Assembly (NCBI RefSeq): GCF_002835735.1
Contig: NZ_PISD01000008.1
Span: 310,001 to 374,000 of the forward strand
Origin: Cytobacillus horneckiae
GTDB taxonomy: Bacteria > Bacillota > Bacilli > Bacillales > Cytobacillaceae
Length of the DNA stretch: 64,000 nt
Direction of reading: 5' to 3'
In this document: positions 34,312 to 43,274 of the stretch, piece after piece
Layout of the letters: every line of letters starts with the position of its first letter
Position numbering within the stretch: the first letter of the stretch is position 1
The notes under the pieces: model-generated
The model's database searches: none
What the model saw: the letters and a program-made list of their open reading frames with translations, nothing else
Told to the model about the DNA's origin: nothing
Translations under genes and position numbers: made by a program

Positions 34312-34374
34312 GGATGACACCCCTAAATACGAATATTATTGGACTACTATTAAATAATCGTTCGTCCATAAGGT

Positions 34375-34403
34375 AATTTACATCATTTTTAATCGATTGT
34401 CAA
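34375..34403 (-). promoter_or_regulatory. Sigma-A promoter of guaC
   Basis: Read on the - strand: TTGACA (34398-34403), 17-bp spacer, TAAATT (34375-34380). About 60 nt before the guaC start. No purine riboswitch core is recognisable in the leader. Confidence 0.6.
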
Positions 34404-34618
34404 AGATTTTTTTAGCGGAAAAAGCGTTTTAACGGTCTGAAGGTCTATATAGCAGTAATAGAGATGATTTAAAAAATGTTTATTTTTTATATTAACTGAA
34501 TAATCATTCAAGTATTTGACAGTCTGATATTATCATAATACTATAATAATAAATATCAAAATATTTAATATTTTTAGACTTGTTTCGTTGTTTTTCTGAT
34601 AGTTAGGGGGGAATAAAA

Positions 34619-36598
34619 ATGAAAACGGTTACTAAAGGAACACTCTTATGGGAGCCTTCTGAGGAAAAGATTAAGACAGCAGGCGTAACAAAGTTTATGA
34701 ATTGGTTAAAGGAAAATGAAGAGATAGAACTTACTAATCAGCAAGAAGTATGGAAGTGGTCAGTAGAACAGTTAGAGAATTTTTGGAGCTGCATATGGGA
34801 ATATTGTGAAATTGATTCTAAAACACCCTATAAACAAGTATTAGATTCAAGAAAGATGCCTGGAGCTAAATGGTTTGAAGGGGCAACGCTCAATTATGCT
34901 GAACATGTGTTTAAAAATTATAAGAAGAATAAATGTGCATTGATTTTTCAATCTGAAATTTTGCCAAGAACAGAAATTAGCTGGGATGAATTACAGGAAA
35001 AAACAGGTTCAGTTGCCCAGTATTTAAGAGAAATAGGGGTTAAGCCGGGTGACCGTGTCGTTGGATATATGCCAAATATTCCTGAAACGATTGTTGCTTT
35101 TTTAGCATGTGCAAGCCTTGGGGCCATTTGGTCAAGCTGTTCACCTGACTTTGGAACTGGAAGTGTGATAGAAAGATTTCAACAAATTGAACCGACTGTT
35201 TTATTTGCTGTTGATGGTTATTCATATAATGGCAAATTGCATAGCCGTTTATCTAGTGTAGAGAAGCTTCAAAGTGAACTTCCTACTTTAAAACAAACAA
35301 TTTTGCTGCCGTATATTCACGCGAACGATGAGAAACTAAGCAAAGATACGGTTCTATGGGATGATGTAACAAAGAATAAACATGAACTACTATATGAAGC
35401 ATTACCTTTTGATCATCCGCTTTGGATATTGTTCTCATCAGGTACTACAGGATTGCCGAAGCCGATTGTCCAAAGTCAAGGCGGCATTCTTTTAGAACAT
35501 TTAAAAACTTTAATTGTTGAGCAGGGTGTGAACGATGAAGATGTATTCTTCTGGTTTACAACCACTGGGTGGATGATGTGGAATTTACTGGTGGGCGGAT
35601 TGCTAGCCGGCGGTACGATCGTTCTTTATGATGGCAGCCCTTCATATCCAAATATGGATGTGCTTTGGAACTTAGCAGAAGAGACTGAAGTAACATTCTT
35701 TGGTACAAGTGCTGCATTTATTAGTACCAACCTAAAGTTTGGTGTAAATCCAAATGAAAGGTATTCATTTAAAAAGCTGAAGGCTATCTGTTCTACAGGA
35801 TCACCATTATCAATAAATGGTTTTAACTGGGTGTATGAAAATGTAAAAAAAGATGTTTGGCTAGTCTCAGTTAGTGGCGGAACGGATGTATGCACAGCAT
35901 TTGTTGGCGGATCGCCAATTTTGCCAGTTTATTCAGGTGAAATTCAAACGAGAGCATTAGGAGCAAATGTTCAAGCTTTTAATGAGGTCGGCCAACCTTT
36001 AATTAATGAAGTTGGTGAATTAGTCATAGTTGATCCAATGCCTTCCATGCCGATATATTTTTGGAAGGATAAGAATAATGAGCGCTATCATGATAGCTAT
36101 TTCGATATTTACCCCGGGGTATGGCGCCACGGTGACTGGATTCAAATTGATGAGAAAGGAAGCTCCGTCATTTATGGACGTTCAGACTCAACAATTAACA
36201 GACAAGGTGTACGGATAGGCACGAGTGAAATTTATCGGGCAGCTGAAGGCTTGGAAGAAATCATAGAGAGCATGGTTATTGATTTGGAACTGCTTGGCAG
36301 AGAATCCTTTATGCCTATATTTGTTGTACTAAAGCCTGGCATAGCGTTAAGTGATGAATTAAAAGCAAAAATTAAAGCGGAAATTAAACAAAAGGTATCG
36401 CCGCGATTTGTACCTGATGAAGTTTTTGAGGTTCCGGAAATTCCTAAAACATTAACAGGCAAAAAGCTGGAAGTTCCTGTTAGAAGAATATTGCTTGGCC
36501 AACCGCTTGAAAAAATAGTAAATCGAGGATCAATGGCTAATCCAGATACTTTACAATATTATATTGATTTAGCAAAGAAATTGGATAAAAAGAAATAG
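34619..36598 (+). CDS. Acetoacetyl-CoA synthetase
   Basis: 659 residues, the length of acetoacetate-CoA ligases. The N-terminus has LLWEPSEEKIKTAGVTKFMNW and GAKWFEGATLNYAEH; the AMP-binding motif is ILFSSGTTGLPKPIVQSQGG; further blocks are TTTGWMMWNLL and the C-terminal Lys in KTLTGKKLEVPVRR. It makes acetoacetyl-CoA from acetoacetate and ATP, linking ketone-type products to thiolase. TAGGGGGG precedes the ATG. It is transcribed alone, divergent from guaC, with a plausible TTGACA promoter at about 34517. Confidence 0.9.
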   Translation: MKTVTKGTLLWEPSEEKIKTAGVTKFMNWLKENEEIELTNQQEVWKWSVEQLENFWSCIWEYCEIDSKTPYKQVLDSRKMPGAKWFEGATLNYAEHVFKNYKKNKCALIFQSEILPRTEISWDELQEKTGSVAQYLREIGVKPGDRVVGYMPNIPETIVAFLACASLGAIWSSCSPDFGTGSVIERFQQIEPTVLFAVDGYSYNGKLHSRLSSVEKLQSELPTLKQTILLPYIHANDEKLSKDTVLWDDVTKNKHELLYEALPFDHPLWILFSSGTTGLPKPIVQSQGGILLEHLKTLIVEQGVNDEDVFFWFTTTGWMMWNLLVGGLLAGGTIVLYDGSPSYPNMDVLWNLAEETEVTFFGTSAAFISTNLKFGVNPNERYSFKKLKAICSTGSPLSINGFNWVYENVKKDVWLVSVSGGTDVCTAFVGGSPILPVYSGEIQTRALGANVQAFNEVGQPLINEVGELVIVDPMPSMPIYFWKDKNNERYHDSYFDIYPGVWRHGDWIQIDEKGSSVIYGRSDSTINRQGVRIGTSEIYRAAEGLEEIIESMVIDLELLGRESFMPIFVVLKPGIALSDELKAKIKAEIKQKVSPRFVPDEVFEVPEIPKTLTGKKLEVPVRRILLGQPLEKIVNRGSMANPDTLQYYIDLAKKLDKKK

Positions 36599-36705
36599 AT
36601 TTTTATCGCCGCGAGCGGAAGCGCATCAAATGTATTCCATCACTGCTGTTTTAAATAAAAGGAAATCATTTTCTAACGTATAAAATAAGGAACAACATTA
36701 AACTT

Positions 36706-36834
36706 ATGAGCTTAAATTCTTTAGAAGCCGATAAAAATGTCGAAATCGGCCTCACGAACGTTGGGCTCATCCTAATGGTGGGTCTGCAGATTGATTTGCG
36801 GAGTTTGGTCGCTGAAACTTTGGGGGATATCTGA
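36706..36834 (+). CDS. Possible 42-aa ORF coupled to the membrane-protein pair
   Basis: An ATG at 36706 opens a 42-codon frame ending in TGA whose last base is the first base of the next ATG (TGATG). AAGGAACAAC lies 10-17 nt upstream. The product is GLTNVGLILMVGLQIDLRSL-like, partly hydrophobic. The stop-start overlap with the next gene, which itself has only a weak ribosome binding site, supports translational coupling. No family recognised. Confidence 0.5.
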   Translation: MSLNSLEADKNVEIGLTNVGLILMVGLQIDLRSLVAETLGDI

Positions 36835-37292
36835 TGGTTAGCAAGGAAATTAAAAGTATGAGAACAAAACAATTATTAATGTTGAATGCATTCATGATTC
36901 CTTGCCTATTTTTCGTGCTATTATTTCATGCATTCTCACTAAAAAGCTATCTACCTTTAATATTGATTGGTAGCTTCTCTTTATTGCATGGGGTTTATGG
37001 CTTGACTAAGAATGAATTAACAAAATCACTCATCCCAATCTTTGAACAAGTAAATAGTTATGAAAAAGCCAAACTTGGAGTTAAGTGGGAAAAGCAGAAG
37101 AGAAGAGGACAATGGTGGTCAATAATCATCGGCTCATTTTTAATTTTTATGTCAGTTATTAGTCTTTCAGGCAACGATATAAGCGACTATTTGGATATGA
37201 AAAGCTTAATCATCATCTTTCTCACTGTGTGGACGGTAATGAATTTTACTCATTGGTCTCAAATTCGGGAGATAGACCAGCAGAATATGTAA
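36834..37292 (+). CDS. Membrane protein, paralogue A of a tandem pair
   Basis: 152 residues. Four hydrophobic segments (about 14-34, 36-53, 95-113, 122-141) surround a conserved cytoplasmic stretch, LTKSLIPIFEQVNSYEKAKLGVKWEKQKRRGQWW. That stretch, and the N-terminal IKSMR, are shared with the gene at 37307, so the two arose by duplication. Function unknown. No signal peptide cleavage site. Confidence 0.7.
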   Translation: MVSKEIKSMRTKQLLMLNAFMIPCLFFVLLFHAFSLKSYLPLILIGSFSLLHGVYGLTKNELTKSLIPIFEQVNSYEKAKLGVKWEKQKRRGQWWSIIIGSFLIFMSVISLSGNDISDYLDMKSLIIIFLTVWTVMNFTHWSQIREIDQQNM

Positions 37293-37306
37293 AGAGAGGT
37301 GAAAAA

Positions 37307-37876
37307 ATTATTCATATAAAAAGTATGAGGAAGAGACAATTTGCCGCAATCAATCTTATGATTATCCCAGTCGTTACGCTTAGTGTTGTTGCCGTATATA
37401 TATTTAATATTACTAGCTTTTATTTTTATCTTACACTTGCAATCTTCTGTTTGTTTCAAGGGGGATATGGCGTAATGAAAAGAGAATCGACAAGTTCAAT
37501 GATCTCTATTTATGAAGAAGTGAATAAGTATGAAAAAAGCTTGATGGGAGAAGAATGGGTCAAGCAAAAAAAGGTTATAAATTACTGGTTGATTTTATTT
37601 AGCATGGTACTGTTTGGAAAATCTTTTGTTTTTTATGGTTCAGCTGCTTTAGTACTGGACGTAGATCCATCAATTATTATCGCAATAATAGTAATGATTA
37701 TTTTAATGATTAACATAGGACAATTATTCCACATTTATTATATAAACAGGCTAATAAAGAATGGCAAAGTTAAGGGCTTCTGGTGGAAGCAGTTAGTTAT
37801 TGCCAGTGTTATCGGATTGTTAGTTGCTTTTGTGATGATGTTCGTTATGATTTTATATATTACGAGCGGCATTTGA
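37307..37876 (+). CDS. Membrane protein, paralogue B of a tandem pair (unusual start)
   Basis: The clear ribosome binding site GAGAGGTG (37294-37301) is followed 5 nt later by ATT ATT in the coding frame. The first ATG is 37325, 23 nt away. The upstream ATG at 37229 would overlap paralogue A by 64 nt. An ATT start at 37307 aligns well with the start of paralogue A; this is an inference. The product has about six hydrophobic segments and the shared core SMISIYEEVNKYEKSLMGEEWVKQKK. It carries an extra C-terminal TM pair relative to paralogue A. Function unknown. Confidence 0.65.
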   Translation: MIHIKSMRKRQFAAINLMIIPVVTLSVVAVYIFNITSFYFYLTLAIFCLFQGGYGVMKRESTSSMISIYEEVNKYEKSLMGEEWVKQKKVINYWLILFSMVLFGKSFVFYGSAALVLDVDPSIIIAIIVMIILMINIGQLFHIYYINRLIKNGKVKGFWWKQLVIASVIGLLVAFVMMFVMILYITSGI

Positions 37877-37988
37877 ATGGCTATTAGCATTCTGCTTGGT
37901 GGGGTAGTCAAAATATATTTATAATGAATAAAAAAGGTTCATATTTACAGGGACTGTAGGAACAACATCTTTTGAAAGGGTGGATAGC

Positions 37989-38390
37989 ATGAAAGAAATC
38001 CTGACCGAAATTGTTGTGCAGCCAGAGGATATTGATGAATTGGGACATATGAATTATTTAAGATACTTAACATATTTTGAGAAAGGTGAGCTAGATTGGT
38101 TCGCACGCATCGGCGTTAGCGAAGAATATTTTATAACGAGAGATATAGGTGCAGTTTTGAGGAAGTTTGATGTAGATTATTTGAAGGAAGCAAGGTTAGG
38201 TGACTCGCTAAAGGTGAGGACCGAACTTATTCATGTAGGAAGCACGAGCTTTACGTTTCAACAAGATATGTTTAACAGTGAAAATGAACAGTTAACAGAA
38301 TGTAAGAAAACATATGTGATGTTTCATCTAGTTACTAGAAAAGCGTTACCTGTCATTAAAATCATATCTGCACAAATGACTTCAAAATGA
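37989..38390 (+). CDS. Acyl-CoA thioesterase (hotdog fold, 4HBT)
   Basis: ATG 37989 follows AAAGGGTGG (133 aa). The 4HBT signature is QPEDIDELGHMNYLRYLTYFEKGELDWF, with the Asp/His region that activates water. It hydrolyses an acyl-CoA thioester. A close relative lies at 62331 (shared DxLGHMNYxxYL, GxxxxxFDVxYxxEARLGD, VTRKxxPV), so this strain has two copies associated with its acyl-CoA gene sets. Confidence 0.85.
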   Translation: MKEILTEIVVQPEDIDELGHMNYLRYLTYFEKGELDWFARIGVSEEYFITRDIGAVLRKFDVDYLKEARLGDSLKVRTELIHVGSTSFTFQQDMFNSENEQLTECKKTYVMFHLVTRKALPVIKIISAQMTSK

Positions 38391-38399
38391 ACCATAAAA

Positions 38400-38427
38400 A
38401 AATGCTGGGACTTTGTTCCCGGCATTT
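38400..38427. terminator. Bidirectional terminator
   Basis: AAATGCTGGGA pairs with TCCCGGCATTT (one G-U) around a 6-nt loop between converging genes; A-rich and T-rich flanks serve both strands. Confidence 0.85.
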
Positions 38428-38430
38428 TAA

Positions 38431-38652
38431 TTATTCTAAAGAGTCTTTACGTTTTTCGAGTTCTAGTTCTAAGTCGCATAAAAAGGTAACTCCAAATGAG
38501 ACGAGCATAATAATCCAAAGCTCTGATCCAGAAATATTATGAGCTAAATAACTTTTTTTCAGCAGGACACTAATACCAATAGCGGCAACAAAGATAATCA
38601 TCGATCCCATAAAATATAAAAATACCTTCTCTGATATACTTTGTTTTTCCAT
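38431..38652 (-). CDS. 73-aa two-helix membrane protein
   Basis: 73 residues with two hydrophobic segments (FLYFMGSMIIFVAAIGISVLL and ELWIIMLVSFGVTFLC) and a charged C-terminus (LELEKRKDSLE). AAGGGGATC precedes the ATG on the - strand. It looks like a small conserved Bacillus membrane protein. Function unknown; both ends are probably cytoplasmic. Confidence 0.65.
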   Translation of the reverse strand: MEKQSISEKVFLYFMGSMIIFVAAIGISVLLKKSYLAHNISGSELWIIMLVSFGVTFLCDLELELEKRKDSLE

Positions 38653-38822
38653 TCAAATGATCCCCTTACATTCGTTTTCTCATCCCGGTAATATATCGCA
38701 TTTTATAATTTATAATACCATGATTATGATTAAAGGGAACTATTTTTTCGAAAAATTTAAAAAGTTTAATTATGGACAATTTCCAATTTAAATGGATAAA
38801 AAACATATTTTTATGAGGTTTT

Positions 38823-39220
38823 TTACGATGGAAGAATAAAGGTTCTAATCTCTTTTATTTTTCCACTTTTACCAGCTTTATTAAATTTTATTAAATGGCA
38901 AAAGTGATACAGCGTGCCATTTAATAAAAAATTCCCTTCAGCGGCTGCGCTTTTCCCATGTGTAATGATTTCATTTAAATGCATCGCTTGGATAGATTCT
39001 TTGTAATTGTTTAAGAAATGATGAATCTCTTGCTCGCTGTTCATTTTTTTTTTGAATGAATAATGACCCAAGTGGGTTCATTTATTAGGCTATGAAAAAT
39101 TTCCTTAAAATCCTTATTGAAAAAATGAATATGCATTTGCTTGATGAGCTCTTTAAGTGGCGAGTTTTTACAGTCTTCAGGATATGTGAGTCCTGTTGGT
39201 GAATTTTTATTGCTGTTCAT
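38823..39220 (-). pseudogene. NTF2/SnoaL-like protein gene interrupted (or recoded) at a run of ten A
   Basis: From ATG 39220 (AAGGAG upstream) a 59-codon frame reads NSPTGLTYPEDCKNSP...NEPTWVIIHSKKK and stops at 39041-39043, just after a homopolymer of ten A on the - strand (39044-39053). A shift of -1, or one extra A, joins it to the 3' part, MNSEQEIHHFLNNYKESIQ...EGNFLLNGTLYHFCHLIKF...IRTFILPS, ending at 38823. The fused product would be about 130 aa and looks like one NTF2/SnoaL-fold domain. It could be a dead gene, a sequencing slip, or expression through transcriptional or ribosomal slippage. Confidence 0.65.
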
Positions 39221-39288
39221 TGTCGAGGTAAGCTCCTTGTTCTAAATTTGTAAAATGTTCTAACGGAAAGGAATGAATGATCATTCAT

Positions 39289-39786
39289 CTATTTCTCCAT
39301 CTGTTGACTTAAGAACGCTTCAACCTGTTTTTTATGGTGGACATCATGCCAAACAAAACCGCATAAATAATTGAATAAAGAGTGGGGACTGCCTGAGTAT
39401 TCATCGATTTCTTTCCCATCATAAATGAATTCAGCAAAGAATTCTTCTTCGGTTTTTTTCTTAAGAGAGGAAAGAAGCTTGGACCTTGTCTCAATTTGCA
39501 GCTGAATTAATTCTTTTGATGTGAATCCGGATAATGCATACTCTGCCGCTCTTTGATTCATTGGTTCAAATTCGATGCCTGTTATCACTGCATCTTTTTT
39601 CATGATTGGCAGCATTTCTTCAATAATATAACGATCCCAGAAGCTTATATGGCAGATAATTTCCGCAACTGACCATTTACCGGAAGCAATTGGGATGAAA
39701 TATAGCTTTTCATCGAAATTTTCTAAAGAAGAAACCCAAAGGTTAAAGCTTTCTAAATCATCTATAAGATTCTCAATTGTATACAT
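39289..39786 (-). CDS. DinB-family (YfiT-like) metal-dependent protein
   Basis: ATG 39786 follows GGAGG and is preferred to the frame opening at 39804 (165 aa). DinB four-helix bundle features: an early His in SGKWSVAEIICHISFWDRY and a C-terminal HDVHHKKQ, the three-His metal site. Members include bacillithiol- and mycothiol-dependent transferases; a bacillithiol link is plausible in Bacillus but not shown. Monocistronic. Confidence 0.8.
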   Translation of the reverse strand: MYTIENLIDDLESFNLWVSSLENFDEKLYFIPIASGKWSVAEIICHISFWDRYIIEEMLPIMKKDAVITGIEFEPMNQRAAEYALSGFTSKELIQLQIETRSKLLSSLKKKTEEEFFAEFIYDGKEIDEYSGSPHSLFNYLCGFVWHDVHHKKQVEAFLSQQMEK

Positions 39787-40226
39787 TCTCATCCTCCATA
39801 TCATTTTTTAACCAATATTTCTACTTTATTAATTAAAATTCCTTTTTTATGAATGAGTAGAATAAACAGGATTTAGAAGAGGGAGAGTTGAATGTAGAAA
39901 CTGAACCTTATAAGATAAACAGATGAAATGTAGTCATAGAGAGGGTAACAATAAAGGTCAACAGCATGGCAAAAAAATATCCGCTTCTTTTATAAGCGGA
40001 AAAAAAGAGACTATGGATTAAGAAGTTTTCAATCGGATATACAATATATAGTGGTTAAATAGATTATTGACATCTATATATTGTTATATTGATTCTAGCA
40101 TATTTTTTATTTAAGAGCAAATAGCTATTTTATTTGTCATATCAAATTATAGAAACCAAAATACAGTTGATTTTATACGTTAGTTTTGTAAGATTGTACT
40201 ATATATATTGAAAAGGCTGTGAAGAA
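39787..40226. other. 440-bp gap without a recognisable gene
   Basis: AT-rich. The one clear structure is TCCGCTT-CTTTTAT-AAGCGGA near 39988-40008 flanked by A7 on both sides, which would be terminator-like only for - strand transcription. TTGACA at about 40067 may belong to a promoter for fruKA. No ORF with a ribosome binding site is seen. Confidence 0.5.
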
Positions 40227-41144
40227 TTGATTTATACATTAACCTGTAATCCTTCTATTGACTATTTTTTAAATGTGCATGATCTGAATAAAGGCGAGCT
40301 GAATCGTGCGGAAACTGTTACGCTGCAGCCTGGTGGAAAAGGGGTAAATATCTCTCGAGTGATGAAAAGGTTTGGTCAAGATAGTGTGGCACTAGGATTT
40401 ACAGGTGGTTTTACTGGAGAATGGATAACTGCATTCTTAAATAAGGAAGACATTAAAACAGATTTTGTCCAAATAGATTATGATTCTCGCATCAATGTGA
40501 AGCTGGTTGGCAAGGAAGAAACAGAAATAAATGCAGCGGGGCCACGTATTTCAAATAATAATATTAGTAAGCTAATTCAAACAATGGAACGGTTTATTGA
40601 AGGCGATTTGCTTGTAGTTGCTGGCAGTATTCATAAAGGAATGCAGCTTTCGCGTATATTTCAAATATGTAAAGAGAAGAGAATTAAATTAGTTGTTGAT
40701 GCTGAGGCGGAACTTTTAAAGCAGGCCTTATTTTTTCAGCCTTATTTAATAAAGCCGAATCAACAGGAATTAGAGGATTTTTTTGAATGTTCATTTTCAA
40801 ATATGAATGATGCTATTCCCTATTGCAGGAAGCTGGTCAATATGGGCGCCAAAAACGTAATTTTTTCGATGGGAAGCAGCGGCGCGCTATATGCAAACAA
40901 AAACGCTTTGTATAAAGCCTATGTACCTAAAGGGGAAGTCGTTCATACGATTGGTGCAGGAGATTCTATGGTTGCAGCATTTTTAACGAAAATACAACTT
41001 GGCTATTCACGATTGGCAGCATTTCGTTTTAGCGTGGCAGCGGGAAGTGCGGCGGCTTATTCTGAAGAGCTTTGCAATAAGCAGTCGGCATTTGATTTAA
41101 TAGGCCAAGTGACTGTAACTAAAGTGGAGGAGGACGTGAATTGA
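40227..41144 (+). CDS. fruK: 1-phosphofructokinase (PfkB family)
   Basis: 305 residues from a TTG with a weak ribosome binding site. PfkB motifs: LTCNPSIDYFLNV at the N-terminus, QPGGKGVNISRVMKRFG, and the C-terminal GAGDSMVAAFL anion hole with catalytic Asp. It phosphorylates fructose-1-phosphate from the PTS to fructose-1,6-bisphosphate. It overlaps fruA by 4 nt. The usual DeoR-type fruR is not in front of it. Tagatose-6-phosphate kinase is the alternative, but the EIIABC partner favours fructose. Confidence 0.88.
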   Translation: MIYTLTCNPSIDYFLNVHDLNKGELNRAETVTLQPGGKGVNISRVMKRFGQDSVALGFTGGFTGEWITAFLNKEDIKTDFVQIDYDSRINVKLVGKEETEINAAGPRISNNNISKLIQTMERFIEGDLLVVAGSIHKGMQLSRIFQICKEKRIKLVVDAEAELLKQALFFQPYLIKPNQQELEDFFECSFSNMNDAIPYCRKLVNMGAKNVIFSMGSSGALYANKNALYKAYVPKGEVVHTIGAGDSMVAAFLTKIQLGYSRLAAFRFSVAAGSAAAYSEELCNKQSAFDLIGQVTVTKVEEDVN

Positions 41145-42973
41145 GAATCACTGATTTAATAACAGAAGAAACCATCCTTCTCTCAATGAAAAACCTAACT
41201 AAATTAGAAGTGATCACAACATTAGTTGAAAAATTAAATCTTGCAGATGTGCTACACAATAAAGACCAATTTTTAACTGATGTAATTAAACGTGAAGAAC
41301 AGAGTACAACAGGTATTGGAAAGGGCGTAGCTATTCCTCATGCAAAATCAGCAGCAGTAAAGCAAGTGAGCATTGCATGTGCCAAAAGTGATGAAGGTGT
41401 GGATTTTGCCTCATTAGATGGCGAAGCGACTCATCTAATTTTTTTAATTGCCGTTCCGGAAAAAGCAGCGGAAATTCACTTGAATATTATCGCTAAACTA
41501 TCGACAATATTAATGAATGAAAACGCAAGAATTAAGCTTTTGCATGCGAAAACGGCAAAGGAAATGATAGATATACTAGATTTTTACGATGAAAATGATG
41601 TCCAATCACATTTGGCAAGCAACGATCATGAACATCCATTTGTAGTGGCGGTTACAGGCTGTCCAACTGGGATTGCCCATACATATATGGCTGCACATGC
41701 TTTGGAATCTGCAGCAGCGGAGGCAGGCATTCCGCTTAAAGTAGAAACAAATGGTGCAGCAGGTGTAAAAAATCAATTAACGAAAGATGAGATTGAACAG
41801 GCAATTGCAGTTATTATCACCTCAGATACAAAAGTTGATTTAGCGAGGTTTAGCGGGAAGCATTTAATTATTTCATCCGTTTCTGATGGAGTGAGCAAGC
41901 CGAAGCAGCTTATAGAAAAGGCTGTTAAACGTGATGGCCCCATATATGATCATAATAATGAGAAACAAAGTGGTGGTAGAAAAAGAAGAGATTTGTACCA
42001 GCATGTGATGAATGGACTTTCAAATATGCTACCTTTAGCCATTGGCGCCGGATTTTTACTCTCATTAGCGATTTATAGCAGTGACATGACTCATAGTTTT
42101 TGGGAAATACTTTCATTCTTTGGTGAGCAAACAATAGTCAGCTTGCTGATGCCAATATTCTCTGGATATATCGCCAAAAGCATTGCCGATCGCCCAGGCT
42201 TTGCTCCTGGAGCCATTGGCGGATTATTTGCAGCAATAAACGGTGCGGGATTACTCGGCGGTATATGTGCAGGGCTGCTTGCCGGATGGATTGTCAACTG
42301 GCTGAAAAAACTCTCTGGAAAACTTCCTACTGTATTGACAGCAATGTCATCTATTATTATTTATCCAGTAGCAGGAATTCTAATTACGATACTGGCAATG
42401 TATGTCATACTTATTCCGTTAGTTATCGTTAACGAAAAAATAATTTCTTTTTTCAATGTTCTTAATCCTATGCTAGCACTTGCTTTAGGGGCAATTTTAG
42501 GACTTTTGATGGCTATTGATTTAGGTGGGCCAATAAATAAAATCACCTACTTAAGCGGGATTGGGTTTATGTTAAATGGCGTTTATGAACCAATGGCCGC
42601 GATTATGGCTGGAGGGATGGTGCCTCCACTATCCATCGCCATCGCATCGACGATTTTTAGAAGCAGATTTTCAAGCTATGAACAGAAAGTATATAGAACA
42701 AATTATATTAAAGGACTATTCTTTATGACTGAGGGAGCTATTCCGTTTGTAGCGAAGCACCGCAGAAAATTTTTGCCGCCAATTCTTGTTGGGGCAGGAT
42801 GTGCAGGTGGAATTTCAATGTTTGCAGGAACAGGTTTGGCGATTCCACATGGAGGCGTGCTCGTAACTCCGTTCATATTTGGTAGTTCAATCGTATTTTT
42901 GGCCGCCGTTTTTATTGGGAGCATTGTGTCAGCGATTATGCTCGGATTTTTAAAAAAGATTCAATTCGATTAA
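41141..42973 (+). CDS. fruA: Fructose-type PTS transporter EIIABC
   Basis: 610 residues from TTG 41141 after GGAGGAGG. EIIA (about 1-145) has the phosphorylated His in GVAIPHAKS; EIIB (about 165-260) has the Cys in VTGCPTGIAHTYMAA; EIIC (about 285-605) is a multi-helix domain with DLGGPINKITYL and EGAIPF. It imports and phosphorylates fructose (or another hexose of the Fru family such as mannose derivatives). Operon with fruK. Confidence 0.92.
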   Translation: MRITDLITEETILLSMKNLTKLEVITTLVEKLNLADVLHNKDQFLTDVIKREEQSTTGIGKGVAIPHAKSAAVKQVSIACAKSDEGVDFASLDGEATHLIFLIAVPEKAAEIHLNIIAKLSTILMNENARIKLLHAKTAKEMIDILDFYDENDVQSHLASNDHEHPFVVAVTGCPTGIAHTYMAAHALESAAAEAGIPLKVETNGAAGVKNQLTKDEIEQAIAVIITSDTKVDLARFSGKHLIISSVSDGVSKPKQLIEKAVKRDGPIYDHNNEKQSGGRKRRDLYQHVMNGLSNMLPLAIGAGFLLSLAIYSSDMTHSFWEILSFFGEQTIVSLLMPIFSGYIAKSIADRPGFAPGAIGGLFAAINGAGLLGGICAGLLAGWIVNWLKKLSGKLPTVLTAMSSIIIYPVAGILITILAMYVILIPLVIVNEKIISFFNVLNPMLALALGAILGLLMAIDLGGPINKITYLSGIGFMLNGVYEPMAAIMAGGMVPPLSIAIASTIFRSRFSSYEQKVYRTNYIKGLFFMTEGAIPFVAKHRRKFLPPILVGAGCAGGISMFAGTGLAIPHGGVLVTPFIFGSSIVFLAAVFIGSIVSAIMLGFLKKIQFD

Positions 42974-43003
42974 AGTAGGATGATGGTCTCAATTTTCTGA
43001 AAT

Positions 43004-43044
43004 AGAACAGGTGTTCTGTTAAATTATGTAGAATATGTTATAAT
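43004..43044 (+). promoter_or_regulatory. LexA-box-like site on the toxin promoter
   Basis: AGAACAGGTGTTCT (43004-43017) fits the Bacillus LexA/DinR consensus GAAC-N4-GTTC, including purine-N-purine-pyrimidine in the centre. A TATAAT -10 lies at 43039-43044, so the box overlaps the -35 position. The small toxin ORF begins at 43110. Confidence 0.65.
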
Positions 43045-43109
43045 AGAAAGGCAATGGGAAGTTCGCAAGGGTGGTCGGCTAGCCCCGTATTGAAAGGGGG
43101 TGATGCCTT

Positions 43110-43193
43110 TTGACAGTATTTGAATCGTTAATGCTAATGATTTCTTTCACTACATTGATGTTGGCTGTCTTAGCTTTTAAGCATAAAAAATAG
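43110..43193 (+). CDS. Holin-like type I toxin peptide
   Basis: A 27-residue peptide from TTG 43110, 8 nt after AAAGGGGGTGAT. It begins MTVFESLMLM and ends AFKHKK, the charge-hydrophobic-charge pattern of the Bacillus holin-like toxins of the TxpA/BsrG kind. The mRNA is long for such a peptide (about 43045-43320) and ends in a hairpin terminator. ACCCCCCTT just after the stop can pair with the AAAGGGGGT ribosome binding site, the long-range occlusion known from type I toxins. An antisense RNA is expected on the - strand. A LexA-like box lies on the promoter. Confidence 0.75.
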   Translation: MTVFESLMLMISFTTLMLAVLAFKHKK

Positions 43194-43274
43194 ACCCCCC
43201 TTGATCTTAAACACCTATTAGGGTAAGGTCTACGTCTTATTATATTGGCCGACCCCTTTAGGGACGAACCTATT

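Noticed and set aside
40227-42973. Missing fruR as a sign of deletion
   Set aside because: fruKA without an adjacent DeoR-type regulator occurs in other genomes; nothing in the upstream gap resembles a fruR remnant.
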